NCBI RefSeq assembly: GCF_024979255.1
Contig: NZ_JANLCN010000011.1
Coordinates: 1 to 64,000 of the forward strand
Direction of reading: 5' to 3'
DNA: 64,000 nt
Origin: Herbiconiux moechotypicola
GTDB taxonomy: Bacteria; Actinomycetota; Actinomycetes; Actinomycetales; Microbacteriaceae
Positions 41,269 to 50,374 of this stretch are shown here, in pieces. Below the pieces are notes generated by a model that saw nothing but the letters and a program-made list of their open reading frames with translations, did no database searches and had not been told where the DNA came from. Position numbers and translations under genes: made by a program. The number at the start of each line of letters is the position of its first letter. Within the stretch, counting starts at the first letter, position 1.

Positions 41269-43092
41269 GTGACAGACCAGCCCGCCTTCGAACCGGCCCC
41301 CGGGACGAGCGCGGCGGGCCACCTCTCGCCCTCGTTCCCGGCCCGTGCACCCTGGGGCACGGCGGGCCGTCTGCGGGCCTGGCAGGAGGAGGCGCTCACC
41401 GCCTATTTCGCGAAAGAGCCGCGCGACTTCCTGGCCGCGGCCACCCCCGGCGCCGGCAAGACCACCTTCGCTCTGCGCCTGGCCTCCGAGCTCCTGCACC
41501 GGCGCACCGTCGACCGCGTGATCGTGGTCGCCCCCACCGAACACCTCAAGCGGCAGTGGGCCGACGCGGCCGACCGCGCGGGCGTGCGGCTGAACCCGGG
41601 CTTCAAGAACAGCGAGTCCCGTTTCGGCCGCCACTTCCACGGCGTCGCACTCACCTACGCCCAGGTCGCCGCGCGTCCTGCGCTGCACCGCGAGCTCACC
41701 CAGGGCGCGAACACGCTGGTCATTCTCGACGAGGTGCACCACGGCGGCGACGCCCTCAGCTGGGGCGACGCCGTGCGCGAGGCCTTCGAGCCCGCCACCC
41801 GCCGGCTCGCCCTCACCGGCACCCCGTTCCGCTCCGACACCTCGCCCATCCCGTTCGTCGAGTACCTCCCCGACGAGCACGGCATCCGCGTGTCGCGCAG
41901 CGACTACAGCTACGGCTACGGTCGCGCGCTCAAAGACGGCGTGGTGCGCCCGGTGCTGTTCATGGTCTACGCCGGCCACATGCGCTGGCGCACCAAGGTC
42001 GGCGACGAGATGGAGGCCCGGCTCGGCGAGGGCAACACGAAAGACATCACCTCGCAGGCCTGGCGCACGGCACTCGATCCGGCCGGGGACTGGATTCCAC
42101 AGGTGCTGGGCGCCGCCGACAAGCGGCTGAGCGAGGTGCGGCAGTCGATCCCGGATGCGGGGGGCCTGGTGATCGCCACCGACCAGACCGTGGCCAGGGC
42201 CTACGCCGCCATCCTCGAGTCGATCACGGGGGAGCGCGTCACCGTGGTGCTCTCCGACGAGAAGGAGGCCTCGGAGCGCATCCAGCAGTACTCCGACGGC
42301 ACCTCCCGCTGGATGGTGGCGGTGCGCATGGTGTCGGAGGGGGTCGACGTGCCCCGGCTCGCGGTGGGCGTCTACGCCACGAGCGCCTCCACCCCGCTGT
42401 TCTTCGCCCAGGCGATCGGGCGCTTCGTGCGGGCGCGGCGGCGCGGCGAGACCGCATCCGTGTTCCTCCCCAACGTGCCCGCGCTCATGGCGCTGGCCGA
42501 GAAGCTCGAGCTCGAGCGCGACCACGCGCTCGACAAGCGCGACGACGGGTCGAACCCCGAGGGCGACTTCTACAACCCCGAAGACGCCATGGTGGCGGCT
42601 GCCAACCGCGAGGAGAAGGCGTCGGAGAGCCTCACCGAGGAGTTCTCGTTCGTGGCGATCGGGTCGGAGGCGACCTTCGACCGGGTGGTCTACGACGGCG
42701 GCGAGTTCGGCTTCCAGGCGGTCGTCGGCAGCGAGGAGGAACTCGACTTCCTGGGGCTGCCGGGCCTGCTCGAACCCGACCAGGTGAAAGATCTGCTGCA
42801 GCACCGCCAGGCGCGGCAGCAGAAGCACGCCCAGAAGACGGGGCTGCCCAAGAGCGACACGCCCGACCAGGGTGGCGTGCCCGCACCCCTCTACCGCACC
42901 CTCAAGGAGCAGCGCACGCTGCTCAACTCGCTGGTCGGCATCTGGTCGAAGCAGTCGAACGAACCGCACGGCCTCATCCATGCCGAGCTCCGCCGCATCT
43001 GCGGGGGGCCCGCGGTCGCCCAGGCGAGCGTCACCCAGCTGCAGGCCCGCATCGTCACGGTGCGCAAATGGATGGGCGCCGCCGGCCGCTGA
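41269..43092 (+). CDS. Superfamily 2 DEAD/DEAH-box helicase
   Basis: 607 residues. Walker A ATPGAGKTT (about 58-66), VVAPTEHLKRQW, DEAH-type box DEVHHGGDA, LTGTPFRSD (motif III), then SEGVDVPRLAVGVYAT and QAIGRFVRARR (motifs V and VI). A C-terminal extension after about 470 (DFYNPEDAMVAAANREEKA, LLQHRQARQQKHAQK) is not a known domain to me. Similar actinobacterial proteins are annotated as type III restriction R-subunit-like helicases, but no methylase or endonuclease is near. Likely DNA or RNA repair/processing. Confidence 0.9.
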   Translation: MTDQPAFEPAPGTSAAGHLSPSFPARAPWGTAGRLRAWQEEALTAYFAKEPRDFLAAATPGAGKTTFALRLASELLHRRTVDRVIVVAPTEHLKRQWADAADRAGVRLNPGFKNSESRFGRHFHGVALTYAQVAARPALHRELTQGANTLVILDEVHHGGDALSWGDAVREAFEPATRRLALTGTPFRSDTSPIPFVEYLPDEHGIRVSRSDYSYGYGRALKDGVVRPVLFMVYAGHMRWRTKVGDEMEARLGEGNTKDITSQAWRTALDPAGDWIPQVLGAADKRLSEVRQSIPDAGGLVIATDQTVARAYAAILESITGERVTVVLSDEKEASERIQQYSDGTSRWMVAVRMVSEGVDVPRLAVGVYATSASTPLFFAQAIGRFVRARRRGETASVFLPNVPALMALAEKLELERDHALDKRDDGSNPEGDFYNPEDAMVAAANREEKASESLTEEFSFVAIGSEATFDRVVYDGGEFGFQAVVGSEEELDFLGLPGLLEPDQVKDLLQHRQARQQKHAQKTGLPKSDTPDQGGVPAPLYRTLKEQRTLLNSLVGIWSKQSNEPHGLIHAELRRICGGPAVAQASVTQLQARIVTVRKWMGAAGR

Positions 43093-43177
43093 GGCCGGAA
43101 CCGTGCCCGGCTCCCACCCCCGAAAGCGGGTGGAGCGCATGCCCGGCCGCCGCGTGGGCGCGTGCCAGGATGGCGGG

Positions 43178-44650
43178 ATGACGACTGAGACCGCCGCCGC
43201 TCCCGCCCCCGCGAAGAAGGAGAGGACGTTCTTCGGTCAGCCGTTCTCGCTCGTGCACGTCTTCGGGGTGGAGATGTGGGAGCGGTTCTCGTTCTACGGC
43301 ATGCAGGGCATCCTGCTGCTCTACATGTTCTACACGGCCGCCGAGGGCGGTCTCGGCATTCCGAAGCCGGTCGCCGTCGGCATCATCGGCGCCTACGGGG
43401 GAGCGGTCTACCTCGCCACGATCCTGGGCGCCTGGATCGCCGACCGGCTGCTCGGCTCGGAGCGCACGCTCTTCTTCAGCGCGATCGTCGTCATGGCCGG
43501 TCACCTGGCGCTCTCCCTCTTGCCGGGGCTGGTCGGGCTCGGCGCGGGCCTCATCCTCATCGCGCTCGGCTCGGGCGGGGTGAAGGCCAACGCCACCTCG
43601 GTCGTCGGCACCCTCTACGACGAGGGCGACGCCAAGCGCGACGCCGGGTTCTCGATCTTCTACCTCGGCATCAACCTGGGCGCGTTCCTCGGCCCGCTGC
43701 TGACGGGTCTGCTGCAGACATCGCTCGGCTTCCACTGGGGCTTCGGGCTCGCCGCCGTCGGCATGGCCATCGGCCTCGTGCAGTACTCCTTCGGGCGCCG
43801 CAGCCTGCCGGCGAAGTCGAAGGAGGTGCCGAACCCGTTGCCGCGCAAGAACCGCCTCATCATGGTGGGCATCGGCATCGCCGCGATCGTCGTCATCGTG
43901 CTCGCGGTCGTTCTGGGGGTGCTCACCGCCGACAACCTGGCCGACGCGGTGGCGCTCGTGACCCTCGCCGCGTCGATCGCGCTGTTCGCGATCATTCTCG
44001 CCAGCCCCAAGATCGACGGCACCGAGCGCAAGCGGGTGATCTCGTTCATCCCGATGTTCCTCACCAGCGTGGCGTTCTGGGCGCTCTACCAGCAGCAGTT
44101 CACCGTGGTCACCATCTACGCCAACGACCGGCTGAACCTCGACCTGTTCGGCTGGACGATGCCCGTGGCCTGGGTGCAGTCGATCAACCCGATCTTCATC
44201 ATCATCCTCTCGGGCGTGTTCGCCGCCATCTGGACGAAGTGGGGCGACCGCCAACCCGCCACCCCCTACAAGTTCGCGGCGGCCGCGGTCGTGATGGGCA
44301 TCGCGTTCCTGCTGTTCATCCCGTTCTCGGGCACCGGGGCGCACGGCACGCCGCTGCTCGCGCTCGTGGGCATCCTCTTCGTCTTCACCATCGCCGAGCT
44401 GCTGCTCTCGCCGGTGGGGCTCTCGCTCTCGACGAAGCTCGCGCCGAAGGTGTTCCAGACACAGATGGTCGCCCTGTTCTTCCTCTCCATCGCCCTCGGA
44501 ACGGCCTTGTCGGGCATTCTGGCCGCGTTCTACAACGAGAACGACGAGCCGCCCTACTTCGGCATCTCTGGCCTCGTGGCGATCGCGGTGGGCGGTGTGC
44601 TGTTCGCGCTCACCCCCTGGGTGCGCCGCATGATGGTCGGCGTGCGCTAG
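43178..44650 (+). CDS. Proton-dependent oligopeptide transporter (POT/PTR2 family)
   Basis: 490 residues, 12-14 hydrophobic segments. Helix 1 motif EMWERFSFYGMQGILLLYM (E-x-x-E-R-F-x-Y-Y type) and GSGGVKANATSVVG (PTR2 signature). FYLGINLGAFLGPLL follows. Imports di- and tripeptides with protons. ATG at 43178 is preferred because the upstream frame lies in the helicase gene and lacks homology; GCCAGGAT just before may be a weak -10 for a leaderless mRNA. Confidence 0.93.
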   Translation: MTTETAAAPAPAKKERTFFGQPFSLVHVFGVEMWERFSFYGMQGILLLYMFYTAAEGGLGIPKPVAVGIIGAYGGAVYLATILGAWIADRLLGSERTLFFSAIVVMAGHLALSLLPGLVGLGAGLILIALGSGGVKANATSVVGTLYDEGDAKRDAGFSIFYLGINLGAFLGPLLTGLLQTSLGFHWGFGLAAVGMAIGLVQYSFGRRSLPAKSKEVPNPLPRKNRLIMVGIGIAAIVVIVLAVVLGVLTADNLADAVALVTLAASIALFAIILASPKIDGTERKRVISFIPMFLTSVAFWALYQQQFTVVTIYANDRLNLDLFGWTMPVAWVQSINPIFIIILSGVFAAIWTKWGDRQPATPYKFAAAAVVMGIAFLLFIPFSGTGAHGTPLLALVGILFVFTIAELLLSPVGLSLSTKLAPKVFQTQMVALFFLSIALGTALSGILAAFYNENDEPPYFGISGLVAIAVGGVLFALTPWVRRMMVGVR

Positions 44651-44659
44651 GGGCTCCGG

Positions 44660-45019
44660 ATGCTCGGCTCACTCGACGAGGTCGTCTTCGACTGCGCGCG
44701 GCCGGCCGAGCTGGCGCGCTTCTGGCACGCCGTGCTCGGCGGCACGACACCCGTCGACCGATCGGAGGACTGGTCGTTCTTCGACGCGCCCACAGGGCTG
44801 CGGGTGGCCTTTCAGCGCGTGCCGGAGGGCAAGGCGGTGAAGAACAGGGTGCACCTCGACGTGGCCGTCGACGACATCGCGGCCGCCACCCGCTCCGCGG
44901 AGGAGCTGGGGGCGACCGCGGTGGGGTCGGTGCACGCCGACTCGGTCGGCAGCTTTCAGGTGCTGCTCGACCCCGAGGGCAACGAGTGGTGCGTGGTGAA
45001 GGCGGCCGTGGGCGGATGA
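44660..45019 (+). CDS. VOC-superfamily protein (glyoxalase-like)
   Basis: 119 residues with the vicinal-oxygen-chelate pattern: DEVVFDCARPAELARFWHAVLGG, FQRVPEGKAVKNRVHLDVAVDD and a C-terminal LLDPEGNEWCVV. It resembles the Glyoxalase_6 subgroup of small stand-alone proteins with unknown substrates. It starts 9 nt after the POT gene, so may be co-transcribed. Confidence 0.85.
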   Translation: MLGSLDEVVFDCARPAELARFWHAVLGGTTPVDRSEDWSFFDAPTGLRVAFQRVPEGKAVKNRVHLDVAVDDIAAATRSAEELGATAVGSVHADSVGSFQVLLDPEGNEWCVVKAAVGG

Positions 45020-45050
45020 GGGCACCCGCCCACAGCGGTCGGCAGAGCGC

Positions 45051-45551
45051 TCAGGCGGTCGGCTGCTGCGAGAGGTCGTGGATGAGCGTCTTCTCGTCCT
45101 CGTCGCTCAGCGAGGTCTTGATGACGGTGCCGCCAAAGGGCGCGAGGGCCTGGGCGAACTTGTCCTCGGTGAGCTTCGTGGCGTAGACCACGACGGCCGA
45201 CTTGCCCGCCGACACCGCATCCTTCACCTGCGAGCGGAACTCGCTGTTGAGCCCCGTCTTGTCGATGCCGGCGAACAGCGCGCCCAGCAGGCCGCCGAAG
45301 ACGAGCCCGAAGAACGGCACGAAGAACAGGATGCCGATGAGGGTGCCGAAGAGCGCGCCGCCCGCGGCGCCGAGCCCGATGTTGCCCGCCGCTCCGGGGT
45401 TCTTGACGTGGGTCTTGCCGTCGGCGTCGACGGTGACGAGTGCGAGCCCGGCGAGCTGCACGATGAGGTCGCCCTGCAGCTCCTGCACCTTGTCGTAGGC
45501 GCCCTCCGCCTCGGTCTCGGAGTCGAAGGCGATGACGATGAGATCGGCCAT
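45051..45551 (-). CDS. DUF1269 family membrane protein
   Basis: 166 residues. The middle part (about 57-92) is glycine-rich and hydrophobic (GLGAAGGALFGTLIGILFFVPFFGLVFGGLLGALFAGID), a pattern of a glycine-zipper membrane segment. Flanking parts are ordinary soluble alpha/beta: MADLIVIAFDSETEAEGAYD at the start, VVVYATKLTEDKFAQALAPFGG near the end. The family is widespread with unknown function, often stress-related. ATG with AAAGGAA upstream. Confidence 0.85.
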   Translation of the reverse strand: MADLIVIAFDSETEAEGAYDKVQELQGDLIVQLAGLALVTVDADGKTHVKNPGAAGNIGLGAAGGALFGTLIGILFFVPFFGLVFGGLLGALFAGIDKTGLNSEFRSQVKDAVSAGKSAVVVYATKLTEDKFAQALAPFGGTVIKTSLSDEDEKTLIHDLSQQPTA

Positions 45552-45636
45552 GATGAAGTTCCTTTCGTGTCAGGCCACAGCGTAGGCGACGCGACCGAAC
45601 GACAGGGAGAACGTGTCGTGAAAAGAAGCCCGAAAA

Positions 45637-45669
45637 GAAGAAGACCCGGCACGAGGCCGGGTCTTCTTC
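45637..45669 (-). terminator. Terminator of the tRNA-Leu gene
   Basis: Perfect 14-bp stem (GAAGAAGACCCGGC and complement) with a 5-nt loop, 18 nt after the tRNA 3' end. On the minus strand it is followed by TTTTCGGGCTTCTTTT, a strong T-rich tract. Faces DUF1269 (same strand, downstream). Confidence 0.85.
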
Positions 45670-45687
45670 CACTGTCTCAACTCAGTG

Positions 45688-45772
45688 TGTCCGAGGGGGG
45701 ACTTGAACCCCCACGCCCTATACGGGCACTAGCACCTCAAGCTAGCGCGTCTGCCATTTCCGCCACCCGGAC
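45688..45772 (-). tRNA. tRNA-Leu(GAG)
   Basis: 85-nt class II tRNA: acceptor GTCCGGG pairs with CTCGGAC (one G-T), discriminator A. Anticodon stem CTAGC/GCTAG encloses loop TTGAGGT, so the anticodon is GAG (reads CUC and CUU). A long variable arm (TGCCCGTATAGGGCG) fits tRNA-Leu, and the T arm has GGTTCAAGTCC. CCA is not encoded. Confidence 0.95.
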
Positions 45773-45865
45773 GAGTGTCGTGGCCAGCCGATCTCTCGAC
45801 TGCCAAGGAAAGACAATAGCACGTCTCGGGGCGCCGCAATTCCACTCCCCTTCACCGGCGGACGG

Positions 45866-45871
45866 TAGCGT
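45866..45871 (+). promoter_or_regulatory. Putative leaderless -10 (TAGCGT) for the M20 peptidase gene
   Basis: TAGCGT ends 6 nt before the ATG at 45878. Confidence 0.45.
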
Positions 45872-45877
45872 GAAACC

Positions 45878-47170
45878 ATGAGCCTCGACCTCACCACGAC
45901 CATCGCCCGCGACCTCATCCGTTTCGACACCTCGAACTACGGCGAGGGCCGGTCGAACGGTGAGACCCTCGCGGCGGAGTACCTCGCGGCGCACCTGGAA
46001 CGCCTGGGCCTGACCGTGCAGTCGTTCGACAGCGCACCGGGTCGCACGAGCATCGTCAGCCGTGTGGAGGGGGCGGACCCGTCGAAACCCGCACTCGTCG
46101 TGCACGGTCACACCGACGTGGTGCCCGCGATCGCCGACGACTGGTCGGTCGATCCGTTCGGCGGCGAGGTGAAAGACGGGATGCTGTGGGGGCGCGGCGC
46201 CGTCGACATGAAGAACATGGACGCGATGATCGTCGCCGCCCTCGACCGCATCCTGAGCTCGGGCCGCCGGCCCGCGCGCGACCTCGTGATCGCCTTCTTC
46301 GCCGACGAGGAGAACGGGGGAGTGTTCGGCTCGCACCACCTCGTCACGAAGCATCCGGAGCTCTTCGCCGGCGCCACCGAGGCCATCAGCGAGGTGGGCG
46401 GCTACTCGATCGACCTCGCCGGCAAGCGCGCCTACCTGGTGCAGACCGGCGAGAAGGCCCTCATCTGGATGAAGCTCGTGGCGCGCGGCACCGCCGGGCA
46501 CGGCTCGCAGATCAACCGCGACAACGCCGTCACGCGTCTGGCCACCGCCGTCGCCGCGATCGGCAGCCGGGAGTGGCCGGTGCACCTCACCGACACCACG
46601 CGTCAGCTGCTCGACCGGGTGGCCGCCCTGCTCGGCAAGGACGCCACGCAGCTCAGCCCCGACGAGATCGCGATCCAGACCGGCACGGCCTCGCGTTTCA
46701 TCTCGGCCACGCTCCGCACCACCACGAACCCCACGGGGCTCACCGCCGGCTACAAGCACAACGTCATCCCCGACCGGGCCGAGGCCATGATCGACGTGCG
46801 GGTGCTGCCCGGCCACGAGGAGGCGGTGATGGCCGAGATCCGCGAGATCGTGGGGCCCGACATCGAGATCGTGGTCTCGCACGAGGACATCGGGCTCGAG
46901 ACCACCTTCGACGGCGAACTCGTCGACGCCATGGTCGCGAGCCTGCAGGAGCACGACCCGGGCGCCGAGGTGCTGCCCTACCTGCTCTCCGGAGGCACTG
47001 ACAACAAGGCGCTCTCGCTGCTCGGAATCCGCGGCTTCGGGTTCGCCCCGTTGCAGTTGCCGCCGAGCCTCGACTTCCCGGCCATGTTCCACGGGGTGGA
47101 CGAGCGGGTGCCGATCGAGGCGTTAGGGTTTGGCACAGACGTTCTCACCGATCTGCTGCTCCGCTACTGA
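45878..47170 (+). CDS. M20-family metallopeptidase
   Basis: 430 residues. Zinc ligands and catalytic residues are visible: HGHTDVVP with the first His-Asp, GRGAVDMK with the bridging Asp, ADEENGG with catalytic Glu, and a C-terminal MFHGVDER carrying the last histidine. The dimerisation domain lies around 190-300 (GTAGHGSQ). It resembles the M. tuberculosis Rv2141c (DapE2-like) protein with similar neighbours. Substrate (dipeptide or acylated amino acid) is not certain. Confidence 0.92.
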   Translation: MSLDLTTTIARDLIRFDTSNYGEGRSNGETLAAEYLAAHLERLGLTVQSFDSAPGRTSIVSRVEGADPSKPALVVHGHTDVVPAIADDWSVDPFGGEVKDGMLWGRGAVDMKNMDAMIVAALDRILSSGRRPARDLVIAFFADEENGGVFGSHHLVTKHPELFAGATEAISEVGGYSIDLAGKRAYLVQTGEKALIWMKLVARGTAGHGSQINRDNAVTRLATAVAAIGSREWPVHLTDTTRQLLDRVAALLGKDATQLSPDEIAIQTGTASRFISATLRTTTNPTGLTAGYKHNVIPDRAEAMIDVRVLPGHEEAVMAEIREIVGPDIEIVVSHEDIGLETTFDGELVDAMVASLQEHDPGAEVLPYLLSGGTDNKALSLLGIRGFGFAPLQLPPSLDFPAMFHGVDERVPIEALGFGTDVLTDLLLRY

Positions 47171-47194
47171 CCCCCCGATCTCCGTAAGGGAGCC

Positions 47195-48019
47195 ATGGAC
47201 CTTCTCAACGCCATCATCCTGGGCCTCGTCCAGGGTCTGACCGAGTTCCTCCCCATCTCCTCCAGCGCCCACCTGCGCATCCTGGGCGAGTTCCTCCCCG
47301 GTGCCAAAGACCCGGGTGCGGCTTTCACGGCGATCACCCAGATCGGCACCGAGGCGGCCGTCGTGGTGTTCTTCTGGCGCGACATCGTGAAGATCGTGAG
47401 CCGCTGGGCCAAGTCGCTCGTGGGCCGGGTACCCCGCAACGACCCGGATGCGCGGATGGGCTGGCTCATCATCGTCGGCTCGGTCCCGATCGTGGTGCTC
47501 GGCCTGCTCTTCCAGGACGCCATCGAGACCACCTTCCGTTCGCTCTGGATCGTGGCGATCATGCTCATCGTGTTCGGCATCCTGCTCGGCATCGCCGACT
47601 ACGTGGGGGCCAAGCGCCGGCGTCTGAAAGACCTCACACTCGGGCACGGCATCGTGTTCGGGTTCGCGCAGGCCCTCGCGCTCATCCCGGGCGTGTCGCG
47701 GTCCGGCGGCACCATCACCGCCGGGCTCTTCCTCGGCTACGAGCGGCGTGCGGCCGCCCGCTACGCGTTCCTGCTGGCGATCCCCGCCGTGTTCGGCTCG
47801 GGGCTCTACCAGGTGTACAAGAGCATCGGCGAGCCGAGCATCTACGGGCCGCTGGAGACCGGTGTCGCCACGGTGGTGGCGTTCGTGGTGGGTCTCGTGG
47901 TGATCGCGTTCTTCATGAGCTACATCTCCAAGCGCAGCTTCCTGCCGTTCGTCATCTACCGCATCGCGCTCGGCGTGGTGCTGATCGTGCTGCTGTCGTT
48001 CGGGGTCATCGCGGCCTGA
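47195..48019 (+). CDS. uppP: Undecaprenyl-diphosphatase
   Basis: BacA-type membrane enzyme that dephosphorylates undecaprenyl diphosphate to recycle the lipid carrier for peptidoglycan; it can also give bacitracin tolerance. The 274-residue protein has [14 protein letters not shown] (15-28) with the catalytic glutamate and PGVSRSGGT (about 165-173), and about eight hydrophobic segments. ATG with AAGGGAG 4 nt upstream. Between the M20 gene and mshC, as in M. tuberculosis. Confidence 0.96.
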   Translation: MDLLNAIILGLVQGLTEFLPISSSAHLRILGEFLPGAKDPGAAFTAITQIGTEAAVVVFFWRDIVKIVSRWAKSLVGRVPRNDPDARMGWLIIVGSVPIVVLGLLFQDAIETTFRSLWIVAIMLIVFGILLGIADYVGAKRRRLKDLTLGHGIVFGFAQALALIPGVSRSGGTITAGLFLGYERRAAARYAFLLAIPAVFGSGLYQVYKSIGEPSIYGPLETGVATVVAFVVGLVVIAFFMSYISKRSFLPFVIYRIALGVVLIVLLSFGVIAA

Positions 48020-48065
48020 CGGGCGCGGTTCTTCCTTCTCGCGCAGGAGCTTGCCCCAGGGCAAC

Positions 48066-48071
48066 TAGGCT
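48066..48071 (+). promoter_or_regulatory. Putative leaderless -10 (TAGGCT) for mshC
   Basis: TAGGCT ends 6 nt before the GTG at 48078. Confidence 0.45.
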
Positions 48072-48077
48072 GGATCG

Positions 48078-49376
48078 GTGCGCTCCTGGACCCGACCCGC
48101 GATCCCCTCCCTCCCCGGCCGTGGGGCAGCGCCCCGGCTCCACGACGACGCGAGCGGGCACTTCCTCGACAGCGCCGACGGCGCCTCCGCGGTCACGCTC
48201 TACGTCTGCGGCATCACGCCCTACGACGCCACGCACCTCGGCCATGCGGCCACCTACCTCGCCTTCGACACCCTCGTGCGCAGCTGGATCGACGCGGGCC
48301 TCGAGGTGGAGTACACCCAGAACATCACCGACGTCGACGACCCGCTGCTCGAGCGCGCGAACGCCACCGGCGCCGACTGGCGCGAGCTGGCCGCGAGCCA
48401 GGTCGAGCTCTTCCGCACCGACATGGCGGCGCTCGGCGTGGTGCCGCCGGACTCCTACGTGGGGGTGACCGAGACGATCGAGGAGATCGCGGCGGCCGTG
48501 GAGCAGTTGCGCGAGCGCGGCATCGCCTACGCGGTCGACACGCCCGACGCGCTCGTGCCGGGTGCGGCCGACTGGTACTTCGACATCGCGGCGGCCGAGG
48601 CCGCCACCCCGTGGGTGCTCGGCTCGGAGAGCGGGCTCGACGAGGCGACCATGGCCGAGCTGTTCGCCCAGCGCGGCGGCGACCCGGCGCGCGCCGGCAA
48701 GCGGCAGGCGCTCGACCCGCTGCTCTGGCGCGCCGCCCGGGAGGGCGAGCCCGCCTGGGACACGCCGTGGAGCGCGTCACTCGGCCGCGGGCGACCGGGC
48801 TGGCACATCGAGTGCTCGGTGATCGCCCGGCAGACCCTCGGCGACACCATCGACGTGCAGGGCGGCGGGGGAGACCTCGTCTTTCCGCACCACGAGTTCA
48901 GCGCGGCGCACGCGACCGCGCTCACCGAGGAGCGCTTCGCCCGCATCAACGCCCACGGCGGGCTGGTGGCGTTCGACGGCGAGAAGATGTCGAAGTCGCT
49001 CGGCAACCTCGTGCTGGTGTCGCAGCTGCGTGCCGAAGGCGTGGAGCCGGCGGCGATCCGCCTGGCGATCCTCGCGCATCCGTATCGCGACGACTGGGAG
49101 TGGCACCGTGGCGACGAGGTGCGGGCGGCCGAGCGGCTCGCGGGGTGGCGCGAGAGCGTGGCGCGCGCGGCCACGGCCACGGCCGGCGGCGCGGGGGCCG
49201 CCTTCGACGACGACCCGCTCGCGCTGCTCGACGCGGTGCGCGCGCGACTGCATGACGACCTCGACACGCCCGGCGCGCTGGCGCTCTTCGACGAGTGGTT
49301 CGACCGCTCGCACGGTGCCGCGGCGAACGCCGTGGCCGCCGACGCGCTCGACGCGCTGCTCGGCATCCGCCTCTGA
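48078..49376 (+). CDS. mshC: Mycothiol ligase MshC (cysteine--GlcN-Ins ligase)
   Basis: Joins cysteine to 1-D-myo-inosityl-2-amino-2-deoxyglucose in mycothiol synthesis. The 432-residue protein is a shortened cysteinyl-tRNA synthetase relative: Cys44 zinc ligand, ITPYDATHLGHA (46-57, the HIGH region), and KMSKS at 303-307. TPYDATHLG (with Ala-Thr-His) and the missing anticodon-binding domain separate MshC from CysS. GTG start at 48078. Shows the organism makes mycothiol. Confidence 0.93.
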   Translation: MRSWTRPAIPSLPGRGAAPRLHDDASGHFLDSADGASAVTLYVCGITPYDATHLGHAATYLAFDTLVRSWIDAGLEVEYTQNITDVDDPLLERANATGADWRELAASQVELFRTDMAALGVVPPDSYVGVTETIEEIAAAVEQLRERGIAYAVDTPDALVPGAADWYFDIAAAEAATPWVLGSESGLDEATMAELFAQRGGDPARAGKRQALDPLLWRAAREGEPAWDTPWSASLGRGRPGWHIECSVIARQTLGDTIDVQGGGGDLVFPHHEFSAAHATALTEERFARINAHGGLVAFDGEKMSKSLGNLVLVSQLRAEGVEPAAIRLAILAHPYRDDWEWHRGDEVRAAERLAGWRESVARAATATAGGAGAAFDDDPLALLDAVRARLHDDLDTPGALALFDEWFDRSHGAAANAVAADALDALLGIRL

Positions 49377-49393
49377 CGCGTCGCGGTTCCCGG

Positions 49394-50287
49394 TCAGTCG
49401 CGGCGCCAGGGCTCGTCGGGGCGGCCGTCGCCGCCCGCGCGCCCGTCGCCGCGCTTGCGCAGGTAGCGCTCGAACTCCTGCGCGATGGCCTCGCCGCTCG
49501 CCTCGGGCGAGTCGACGGTGTCGCGCGCCTGCTCGAGCTGCTGGATGTAGGCGGCCATGTCGTCGTCGTCGCCCGCGAGGGCGTCGATGCCCGCCTCCCA
49601 CGCCGCAGACTCGTCGGCGAGCTCGCCGCGGTCGACCTCGAACCGCACGAGCTCCTCGATCTTCTCCACCAGGGCCAGCGTCGCCTTGGGCGACGGCGCG
49701 TTGTGCACATAGTGCGGCACACTCGCCCACACCGACACGGTGGGGATGCCCGCCGCCTCGGCCGCCTCGGCGAGAACGCTCAGGATGCCGACGGGCCCCT
49801 CGTAGGTGGACCGCTCCACGTCGAGCTCGCTGCGCACCACGGCGTTCTCGCTGCTCGCGAACACCGAGATGGGCCGCGTGTGCGGCACGTCGGCGAGCAT
49901 GGCGCCGAGCAGCACCACCCCCGTGATCTCCTCGGCGAGCACCGTGGCCATCACCTCGGCCGTGAACGAGCGCCAGTTGCGCGAGGGCTCCGTGCCGATG
50001 AGCAGGTACACCCGCGAGGCCCCGGCGTCGGATTGGGTGCTGTCGCTCGGGCCGTAGACACTCGTGCCCGGCCACTCGAGCACGCGCTTGCCGTCGTCGT
50101 CGACGACGACGTTCGGGCGGTTGAACTGGTAGTCGTAGTACCGCTCGGAGTCGACCTCCGCGATGCCGATGACGTCGAGCTGGTCTTTCAGCACCCGGAG
50201 CGCTCCGGTCGCCGCCTCTCCCGCGTCGTTCCACCCCTCGAACGCGACGAGCAGGAGCCGGCCCCGCTGGAATCCGTTGTCTGTCAC
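49394..50287 (-). CDS. PAC2-family protein (proteasome-assembly-chaperone-like)
   Basis: 297 residues. LLVAFEGWNDAGEAATGAL near the N-terminus, VVLLGAMLADVPHTRP in the middle and a charged C-terminus with FERYLRKRGDG. Resembles M. tuberculosis Rv2125, whose PAC2 domain is related to eukaryotic proteasome assembly chaperones. Its bacterial role is not settled. Retained although no proteasome genes are in the window. GTG start at 50287. Confidence 0.88.
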   Translation of the reverse strand: MTDNGFQRGRLLLVAFEGWNDAGEAATGALRVLKDQLDVIGIAEVDSERYYDYQFNRPNVVVDDDGKRVLEWPGTSVYGPSDSTQSDAGASRVYLLIGTEPSRNWRSFTAEVMATVLAEEITGVVLLGAMLADVPHTRPISVFASSENAVVRSELDVERSTYEGPVGILSVLAEAAEAAGIPTVSVWASVPHYVHNAPSPKATLALVEKIEELVRFEVDRGELADESAAWEAGIDALAGDDDDMAAYIQQLEQARDTVDSPEASGEAIAQEFERYLRKRGDGRAGGDGRPDEPWRRD

Positions 50288-50360
50288 CGTGGTGGGTACC
50301 TCACAGCCTTCCGAGACCTCCGCACGGTGCGGGTGCCATCAGTCAAGGATAGGCGACACG

Positions 50361-50366
50361 TAGACT
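50361..50366 (+). promoter_or_regulatory. Putative leaderless -10 (TAGACT) for the HAD gene
   Basis: TAGACT ends 8 nt before the GTG at 50375. Confidence 0.4.
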
Positions 50367-50374
50367 TGTCGCCC

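Noticed and set aside
41200-43140. 646-codon minus-strand frame over the SF2 helicase gene
   Set aside because: Shadow of a well-supported plus-strand gene with complete helicase motifs.
45688-45772. tRNA-Leu as an integration site for a mobile element
   Set aside because: No integrase, direct repeat of the tRNA 3' end or foreign gene block on either side.
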